In this document: positions 1 to 6,106 of the stretch, one piece after another | How positions within the stretch are numbered: the stretch's first letter is position 1 | How the letters are laid out: each line of letters begins with the position of its first letter | Made by a program: the position numbers and the translations under genes | The notes under the pieces: generated by a model | Seen by the model: only the letters and a program-made list of their open reading frames with translations | Databases searched by the model: none | What the model was told of the DNA's origin: nothing | NCBI GenBank assembly: GCA_035549175.1 | Contig: DASZRL010000045.1 | Coordinates: 1 to 6,106, forward strand | Direction of reading: 5' to 3' | Origin: DASTSN01 sp035549175 | GTDB taxonomy: Bacteria > Bacteroidota > Bacteroidia > Chitinophagales > Chitinophagaceae | Length of the DNA: 6,106 bases

Positions 1-155
1 GTAGCGCCTGCAATGGGCTTACCCGTGGAGGCATCTGTAATTTGTCCCGAAAGGGTGCCGGAAAAACCAGCCGAATAGGGTTTTCCCGCGGCACATAGAT
101 GCAGACTAATGCATATCACTAGAAAGGCTATAAGGGCAGCCTGAATTTTTTTCAT
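1..155 (-). CDS. N-terminus of a secreted protein with a carboxypeptidase-like regulatory domain, probably a TonB-dependent receptor (runs off the left edge)
   Basis: Reading leftward from an ATG at 155-153, 51 whole codons are open to the window edge. The protein begins MKKIQAALIAFLVICISLHL, a good signal peptide (two lysines, then a hydrophobic core) with likely cleavage near C-A-A at residues 21-23. Residues 33-51 read GTLSGQITDASTGKPIAGA, the typical first strands of the CarboxypepD_reg-like (Ig-fold) domain, with G-x-I-x-D-x-x-T-G-x-P-I-x-G-A. In Bacteroidota this module most often precedes the plug and barrel of TonB-dependent outer-membrane receptors, so that is the best guess; other surface proteins also use it, and the diagnostic part lies outside the window. 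The gene follows the small protein at 268-624 on the same strand after a 112-bp gap. There is no Shine-Dalgarno; the leader is A-rich (AAAAACAAAACC before ATG), which is normal for this phylum. Substrate cannot be inferred; a metal link is suggested only by the neighbours. Confidence 0.78.
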   Translation of the reverse strand, partial: MKKIQAALIAFLVICISLHLCAAGKPYSAGFSGTLSGQITDASTGKPIAGA

Positions 156-165
156 GGTTTTGTTT

Positions 166-291
166 TTAAGAGGACCCTAAAGGATCAAAAAGCAATGAAA
201 CAACGACTAAATGAATGGGTAATTAGAATTACTTCCAAAAAGCTGGAAGCATAGAGAAACCTAATGCTTAACAGGAAGGCGGTCCTCTTAA
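166..291. repeat. 11-bp inverted repeat spanning the gap between the small protein gene and the receptor gene
   Basis: TTAAGAGGACC at 166-176 and its exact complement GGTCCTCTTAA at 281-291 are separated by 104 bp. On the minus strand the first arm lies in the codons for the L-R-G-P end of the small protein, and the second arm ends 10 nt before the receptor ATG. In a joint transcript the arms could pair and bring the receptor start close to the end of the upstream gene. A chance match of this length somewhere in 6 kb is not very unlikely, so a function is speculation. Confidence 0.4.
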
Positions 292-624
292 TTCCGCGTA
301 GAAATGATGGCGGGAAAAAAAACTGATTTTGCTAAATTGGATGAGTAATTTAAAAGATAACAGCGGTGGAGCAACCTGAATTTCCTCTGTGGCAATAAAA
401 GGCGATTCGGCTACCAGATCATCGAAGTGACAGTTGAAGCCGGCCTTGGAAACTTCGGTTTGTTTGGAATTGGGCGTACTAAAACCGCCATCGCGGTGGT
501 TGGCCACCAGGTTATGCAGGATGATCCTGGGAGTGATACTCAGAGCAAGCAGGCAGATAAAAAAGCTGCTGATGAGTTTTTGTATGAGCACTTGCTTTTG
601 CAAAAAATTGAATCTTCCCTGCAA
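268..624 (-). CDS. Small membrane-anchored or secreted conserved protein of unknown function (NCH-DDLV-ESPF / ELRGPP type)
   Basis: A frame of 118 codons on the minus strand ending in TAA at 270-268. One hydrophobic segment near residues 16-31 (ISSFFICLLALSITPR) could be a signal anchor. A polar middle part holds N-C-H-F-D-D-L-V-A-E-S-P-F at residues 64-76, and the C-terminus is basic and aromatic (RHHFYAELRGPPSC). From memory, unnamed Bacteroidota proteins of about this size with an 'LFANH', an 'NCHCD-LV-ESPF' and a terminal 'ELRGPP' signature sit next to TonB-dependent receptors and heavy-metal ATPases; this fits that group and its position here between an ATPase remnant and a receptor-like gene. 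Cys65, His66 and other histidines are possible metal contacts, but this is inference. The start is unclear: the frame has no ATG, and 624 is a TTG; TTG at 603 and GTG at 591 are alternatives. A one-base slip would connect it to an ATG at 634 (see findings). It may be intact or decaying with its neighbour. Confidence 0.62.
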   Translation of the reverse strand: MQGRFNFLQKQVLIQKLISSFFICLLALSITPRIILHNLVANHRDGGFSTPNSKQTEVSKAGFNCHFDDLVAESPFIATEEIQVAPPLLSFKLLIQFSKISFFSRHHFYAELRGPPSC

Positions 625-701
625 AATAAGGCATTTATTTTGACATAGAAAGCAGCCCCCATGGGTATTACTTTATGAGAAGGTGTTTACGATAAACACT
701 C

Positions 702-1085
702 CTATCGAAGCAATCGCAATCCACTGAGAATGAATAGTATCGTGCTGCCCTCATGTCCTACTACTCCTTCCGGTAAATTCAGCAGCCCTCCAATAAAATT
801 CAGCGTGACAAGGGTGAGCGCTACTGAAACGGCAAACACCATGTATTGCCGGATCACCCGGCTGGTGCGCCTGCCCAAGTGAAGGGCAAAAGGAAGCCGG
901 GAAAGGGAATTGGTCATAAGGATCACATTCGCCTCCAGGGCCATATCGGTTCCCGCGCCCATGGCAATGGCTACGGTGGCGGTTGCAAGAGCGGGTGCAT
1001 AGTTCACGCCATCGCCGATCATAGCTACCCGGCCATTGTAAGCTCCTTTCCTAATTGATTTTGCTTCCATAACTTTTGGCCGCAA
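702..1085 (-). pseudogene. C-terminal remnant of a heavy-metal-translocating P1B-type ATPase
   Basis: The intact family exports or imports Zn/Cd/Pb/Co or Cu ions across the inner membrane and has about 600-750 residues. Here only the end remains. Residues 19-29 read R-V-A-M-I-G-D-G-V-N-Y, the hinge of the P-domain, followed by A-P-A-L-A, A-I-A-M-G-A-G-T-D-M-A-L-E-A, a 'LPFALHLGRRTSRVIRQ' linker, two hydrophobic helices (about 81-96 and 112-126) and G-V-V-G-H-E-G-S-T near 106-114. The phosphorylation motif DKTGT, the TGE motif and the metal-binding CPx helix are absent. The motif GDGxND has its Asp replaced by Tyr (codon TAT, 1001-999), and single residues appear to be missing in the G-A-A-G-T-D and L-E-A-A-D stretches. 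The first codon at 1085 is only a TTG, and codons upstream of it, to a stop at 1166, show no ATPase similarity. The stop is TAG at 704-702, 77 bp before the small protein frame. It cannot be an active pump; it marks a former metal-resistance locus. Confidence 0.88.
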
Positions 1086-1131
1086 AATATCCCAAACAAA
1101 AACCCGGAAAAATATGTACTTAGCCGAAGGG

Positions 1132-1151
1132 TTACAATTGTTTTTACAATT
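1132..1151. repeat. Short direct repeat, two copies of TTACAATT
   Basis: TTACAATT occurs at 1132-1139 and 1144-1151, a 12-bp period close to one helical turn. This spacing could suit a paired protein-binding site, but at this length in AT-rich DNA it may be chance. Confidence 0.35.
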
Positions 1152-1162
1152 TTGTCCAGCAA

Positions 1163-1233
1163 TTTAGGGGGTCAATACAAATGGCAGAATGTAAAATCTC
1201 AACCCAATTTTACATCAGCCTTTAGGGGTCGAT
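1163..1233. repeat. Pair of TTTAGGGG(G)TC(A/G)AT direct repeats, possible mobile-element end
   Basis: TTTAGGGGGTCAAT (1163-1176) and TTTAGGGGTCGAT (1221-1233) differ by one extra G and one A/G change. They flank the inverted repeat at 1189-1215. Repeated subterminal blocks rich in GGGTC are a feature I associate with the ends of IS21-like elements, where transposase binds several copies. Neither matching terminal repeats nor transposase is present, so it is at most one degraded end. Confidence 0.4.
1189..1215. repeat. 9-bp perfect inverted repeat (ATGTAAAAT / ATTTTACAT)
   Basis: Arms at 1189-1197 and 1207-1215 flank a 9-nt loop, CTCAACCCA. It begins 34 bp downstream of the stop of the secreted-protein gene, so the RNA hairpin could protect or end that transcript, but the stem is all A/T except one pair and no T-run follows on the minus strand; a classic terminator is unlikely. 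It could equally be an operator or part of a mobile-element end. Confidence 0.45.
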
Positions 1234-1248
1234 TCATTATATAAAATC

Positions 1249-2886
1249 TTACTTCCAAATAAGAATTTCCCTCGCCTTCCCCCTCCGCACTGTTAACAGC
1301 CCTCCCTTCTTCAGGGGAGTCCAGCTATAGCCTTCCCCCGATGGACCCTCTAACCCGGCCTTCCCGTCGAACCATACCCCGGAAGGCTTCTTCACCAGCC
1401 GGATCCTTTCCACTCCCTTTTCATCAAAGGTCCGGTAGTATAGGCGGACTTTATTACTGTCTGCTTTTTCAAAATTCAACCCATAAAACTTTAACAGGTG
1501 TCCGGCATAGTCGGCCTGCTGGATCACGGACGTGGAGGACAGGATATGGTCCTGGCACGGGCTGAGTACTGGTATGGCATCCATAGCCCGCAGGTAATGC
1601 CGCACATAATCCCCGTATCCGTCGGTCAGCCAGTTTTCATCCCCGGGGAACCGGTTCTTGCCGTCAACGTCCACCATATACGTTGCCCAGTTCAGCTCCC
1701 GTACTGCATTGTCATACAGGGTGCTGTCCCCGCTCAGGTGCACGTAGAGTAATTCATCGGCGGCCTGGCGGGAGGAATGGCTGTTCGCCGGCATCGGGTA
1801 GACGGTCTGTTCGTTGGTCACCATCACCCCATACTTCTTCCAGGTATGGTTCCCGAAATTCTTATGGACCCAGTCCAGGATGCCGGATACATCCTTTTTC
1901 CAGTCGGTAAAATAATCGCGGTGTTCCATAATAAACCGGGCAAAGGTCATGGCGTTGATCTGGGTTTCGCTCCACCAGTCCACATCCTCAAAGAAGGGCC
2001 CCCACTTGTTTAGTGCTAACGGGTAAGTCTTCATCCAATCCAGGAAGATCCGGAACCCTTTTCGGTAGGCCGCCGTGTCTCCCTTTCCCATGGCGGAGAG
2101 ATCCCAAAAAAGCTGCAAGGTGGCCGACCAGTTGGACGTATAGCAGGCCGTGTCGATCCAGGTCCCGGTAAAATCATGGCTGCGCAGCAGCGCCGGCTCC
2201 CCGGTACGTGCATTCACCTTAAACGGCAGTGGGGAATGATTGCTGTCCCCGGGGGTAATATGGACGGCAAGCGTATTGGCGATCCGGATGGCGGCCTCCA
2301 GGTAATTGCCATTCAACCCGGTATTGTACCCGTTACTCATTTTGTACAGGTTGAGCAGCTCGTATCCGAAGGAACCGGCTTTATCGGGTTGCAGCACATC
2401 CCGTCCGTTACGCATGTCGCCATCATAAATCCCGGAATTCACCAGGGTATTATACGGATAAGGAAGGTTGGGCCATTGGGCATCCGGGGAGGAGAACCCG
2501 TGGCTCATGTAATAATCCGCGATAAAGAACATATTGGCCTTGACCTGTTCGTTCCCCGTATAGGCATAGAGCAGCCTCCAGGACGACAGCGCCATGGCAA
2601 ACTGGTCGCCCCCGATGCCGCGGGGATCATCGAAATCCGGTTTCCAGACCTGGTGGTTCATGTAATAGGGCAGCCCGTTATAATCCGTCCGCATATGGTT
2701 CCAGAAATCAAAGACGAGCCGGATCACATGATCATAGGAGGTTCCCGGGTCTGGGTTGTACCAGGGAATAATCTTTCCCGAGGCATCCGTCCTGATTTCG
2801 TGGTAGATCAGTTTTTCAGGTACCTGGGCAGCCAGCAGCATGGGCAGCGCCCCAAGCGTAACAAACAGGGCCTTTTTCAGAATCAT
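1249..2886 (-). CDS. Secreted protein of about 545 residues, probably an all-helical glycosidase-like enzyme of unassigned family
   Basis: I choose the ATG at 2886 because it places a clean signal peptide at the very start: M-I-L-K-K, a hydrophobic core, and L-L-A-A followed by Q21, a common Bacteroidota cleavage site. ATGs at 2916 and 2934 would add 10 or 16 polar residues. Residues about 50-440 are rich in amphipathic helices with many Trp, Tyr and His: DFWNHMRTDYNGLPYYMNHQ (60-79), G-G-D-Q-F-A-M-A-L-S-S-W-R (92-104), F-I-A-D-Y-Y-M-S-H-G (121-130), W-W-S-E-T-Q-I-N-A-M-T-F (304-315), N-S-H-S-S-R-Q-A-A-D-E-L (368-379), G-D-E-N-W-L-T-D-G-Y-G-D-Y (415-427). This pattern fits an (alpha/alpha)6-type toroid as in many glycoside hydrolases and polysaccharide lyases. 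Acidic residues in those clusters are candidate catalytic groups. From about 460 a strand-rich tail ends in R-E-I-L-I-W-K. I recognise no named family and cannot name a substrate. It has its own gap from katG and probably its own promoter. Confidence 0.85.
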   Translation of the reverse strand: MILKKALFVTLGALPMLLAAQVPEKLIYHEIRTDASGKIIPWYNPDPGTSYDHVIRLVFDFWNHMRTDYNGLPYYMNHQVWKPDFDDPRGIGGDQFAMALSSWRLLYAYTGNEQVKANMFFIADYYMSHGFSSPDAQWPNLPYPYNTLVNSGIYDGDMRNGRDVLQPDKAGSFGYELLNLYKMSNGYNTGLNGNYLEAAIRIANTLAVHITPGDSNHSPLPFKVNARTGEPALLRSHDFTGTWIDTACYTSNWSATLQLFWDLSAMGKGDTAAYRKGFRIFLDWMKTYPLALNKWGPFFEDVDWWSETQINAMTFARFIMEHRDYFTDWKKDVSGILDWVHKNFGNHTWKKYGVMVTNEQTVYPMPANSHSSRQAADELLYVHLSGDSTLYDNAVRELNWATYMVDVDGKNRFPGDENWLTDGYGDYVRHYLRAMDAIPVLSPCQDHILSSTSVIQQADYAGHLLKFYGLNFEKADSNKVRLYYRTFDEKGVERIRLVKKPSGVWFDGKAGLEGPSGEGYSWTPLKKGGLLTVRRGKAREILIWK

Positions 2887-3116
2887 GATCCAGTGTCTTT
2901 CTACTAACTTACTCATAATACCGGACAATATCATCCTGAAGGCCCCGTCTGACCAACACCTGGAGCCAGGACCTGTCTTTCCTGGTATATCTGACGGACC
3001 TATCTGGGGCCGGCCCCAAAAAGGAAGTCATCCGCTTCTCCGGGACTCCCTTCCCCCCTTTTAACCAGGTCATCAGTACCCGGACCTTTCCCAATCCATT
3101 CCTAGGGCTGCCACCA
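2887..3116. other. Spacer between katG terminator and the secreted-protein gene
   Basis: About 230 bp, fairly GC-rich. It should hold the promoter of the secreted-protein gene, but I see no good match to the Bacteroidota TTTG / TAnnTTTG pattern near the start. It includes a 14-bp perfect palindrome TGGGGCCGGCCCCA (3005-3018). A minus-strand frame of 78 codons (3145-2909) crosses it, but begins inside the katG terminator and looks like chance. Confidence 0.5.
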
Positions 3117-3149
3117 AAGAAAAAGGTGGCTCGTGATCGAGCCACCTTT
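3117..3149 (-). terminator. Rho-independent terminator of katG
   Basis: A perfect 12-bp stem, AAAGGTGGCTCG at 3122-3133 with CGAGCCACCTTT at 3138-3149, closes a 4-nt loop. Read on the minus strand it starts 23 nt after the katG stop and runs into TTTTTCTTT, the expected U-rich tail. On the plus strand the stem is followed by CAGATTTTTCAG, so weak activity in the other direction is possible. It separates katG from the secreted-protein gene, making a common transcript unlikely. Confidence 0.88.
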
Positions 3150-3172
3150 CAGATTTTTCAGTTTTCTATAGA

Positions 3173-5410
<2,238 letters not shown>

Positions 5411-6079
5411 ATTCAATCTTGTTTAGCTTTTGTTTGGGCCGATAAAATTATTGAAACTTCTGCTTGTAAACGCTGAACGATGCAAGTAGGTTCGTATGAT
5501 CCTAATAAATGCTGGAAAGTAAATTCTGGGAGTCAAACCGTCACAGTCTGGGCCTGAACAAATTCCGCGTTCTTTTGCATCGTGGTGTCGTTTAAAAATT
5601 AAAAGGTCTGTTCCTCTAACACATATCAGCCAACACCAGTAGCCTATTCGCTGCTTATAACCTGCAATTATCCAAATTCTCTTAATTGACTTTCTTATCG
5701 CCAAAAACCGTCAAAATAACAGTCTGTCAATTCAAGCAACGCACCGGAGACCTAATTATCGGAAAACAGTAATCCAATCGCAGGCGATATCAGCTAATTT
5801 ATGCCAGAAAAAAGTATTTGAATTCCACCTAGGTTAAATGTGTTAGCCTGTTTCACCAAAATCCTCTTAAATGTTCGGACTTGAAGGTTGATAAAAGAGT
5901 TGAAATCATAGATGGCCTCCCAAATTATTTAAACTAAACTTTTTTTATTTATACTGTCAAAAAATATTACTTATTCCAGCAAAACGAGCCCTGAACCTTG
6001 ATTGTCACATTTTTTAAAACCACTCGGGACTGAAGTGAATCCCTAATAATATTTACATTTATACAATTGGATTTTAACT
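5411..6079. other. Long AT-rich region upstream of katG, no convincing gene
   Basis: About 670 bp. It should carry the katG promoter. The best minus-strand candidate is TAATTTTA (5450-5443), one mismatch from the Bacteroidota -7 box TAnnTTTG, with TTTAC 16 nt upstream (TTTA at 5470-5467); this is weak. I find no OxyR-like ATAG...CTAT or PerR-like palindrome by eye. A 93-codon minus-strand frame (5704-5423) starts at a TTG and has cysteine-rich, low-plausibility composition. A second frame, interrupted once by TGA, ends 2 nt before the katG ATG (see findings). From 5700 on the DNA is strongly A/T with runs such as TTTTTTTATTTATA near 5940, suggesting promoter or spacer DNA for a divergent gene at the right edge. 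Confidence 0.55.
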
Positions 6080-6106
6080 ATGCCTGTAAACACTTATCCC
6101 TTTAAT
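6080..6106 (+). CDS. Possible start of a rightward gene, cut by the window edge
   Basis: An ATG at 6080-6082 begins nine open codons, MPVNTYPFN, to the edge. The leader is A/T-rich (GATTTTAACT before ATG), and TACAATTG (6062-6069 region) is one mismatch from the TAnnTTTG promoter box, though rather close to the start codon. Nothing can be said of the product. If real, it would be divergent from katG and share the long spacer. Confidence 0.25.

Larger units (their letters stand above)
1086..1248. other. AT-rich spacer at the broken end of the ATPase remnant
   Basis: This stretch lies where the missing front of the ATPase should be, and none of the six frames gives recognisable protein. It holds two exact TTACAATT copies 12 bp apart (1132-1139 and 1144-1151), two near-identical TTTAGGGG(G)TC-AT blocks (1163-1176 and 1221-1233), and a 9-bp inverted repeat between them (1189-1215). 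It may be the scar of the event that removed the ATPase, such as a degenerate insertion-sequence end. No transposase is visible. Confidence 0.55.

Noticed and set aside
247..269. AAGCAT / ATGCTT inverted repeat after the small protein gene as a terminator
   Set aside because: The stem is only 6 bp with an 11-nt loop, there is no T-run, and one arm overlaps the stop codon.
427..648. Plus-strand frames of 73 and 69 codons opposite the small protein gene
   Set aside because: They are antisense to the frame with the conserved NCH-DDLV-ESPF and ELRGPP segments and show no features of their own.
2176..2907. Plus-strand frame of 243 codons
   Set aside because: It is the antisense shadow of the secreted-protein gene, Gly/Pro/Ile/His-rich with no domain; the minus frame has a signal peptide and coherent helices.
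3005..3018. 14-bp perfect palindrome TGGGGCCGGCCCCA
   Set aside because: One such palindrome is not surprising in 6 kb, it has no loop for an RNA hairpin, and it has no useful position relative to a start or stop.
2909..3145. Minus-strand frame of 78 codons between katG and the secreted-protein gene
   Set aside because: Its start lies inside the perfect terminator hairpin of katG, the sequence has no recognisable motif, and it overlaps the start region of the next gene. It is best read as chance.
5423..5704. Minus-strand frame of 93 codons upstream of katG
   Set aside because: It starts at a TTG, has an unlikely composition (scattered Cys, Trp, Arg) and no recognisable domain, and its end almost touches the katG start.

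Overview
The window looks like chromosomal DNA from a Bacteroidota bacterium, most likely near the Chitinophagaceae. The reasons are a secreted protein with a carboxypeptidase-like regulatory domain of the kind that opens TonB-dependent receptors, a small 'NCH-DDLV-ESPF ... ELRGPP' protein that I recall only from this phylum, signal peptides ending in A-A-Q, and start codons without clear Shine-Dalgarno sequences. The genus is inference. Every gene I can support with confidence lies on the minus strand, so the text below reads from right to left.

Right edge, about 5411-6106: an AT-rich stretch of nearly 700 bp with no convincing gene. At its far end an ATG at 6080 may begin a rightward gene. 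Next, 3173-5410 is a complete katG, a bifunctional catalase-peroxidase with every expected haem-pocket and adduct residue. It ends in a strong hairpin terminator at 3117-3149, so it is probably transcribed alone. After a GC-rich spacer, 1249-2886 encodes a secreted protein of about 545 residues. It looks like an all-helical, glycosidase-type toroid with a small C-terminal beta domain; I cannot place it in a named family.

Left part, 1-1240: a metal-transport locus in decay. The last 110 or so residues of a heavy-metal P1B-type ATPase survive (702-1085). The rest is gone, and the essential GDGxND motif has Tyr in place of Asp. The DNA at the break (1130-1240) carries direct and inverted repeats that may be a relic of a mobile-element end. 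Downstream lies the small 118-codon protein, which has no in-frame ATG, and then the first 51 codons of an outer-membrane-receptor-like gene that runs off the left edge. An intact version of this set would plausibly be an efflux ATPase, a small accessory membrane protein and a TonB-linked receptor.

Base composition shifts by eye: katG and the secreted-protein gene are GC-rich, while both flanks are AT-rich. I see no tRNA, rRNA, CRISPR array or intact transposase. I did not find a convincing new multi-gene system. The points most worth a second look are the decayed ATPase locus with its edge repeats, the small conserved protein, and the unassigned secreted enzyme-like protein.
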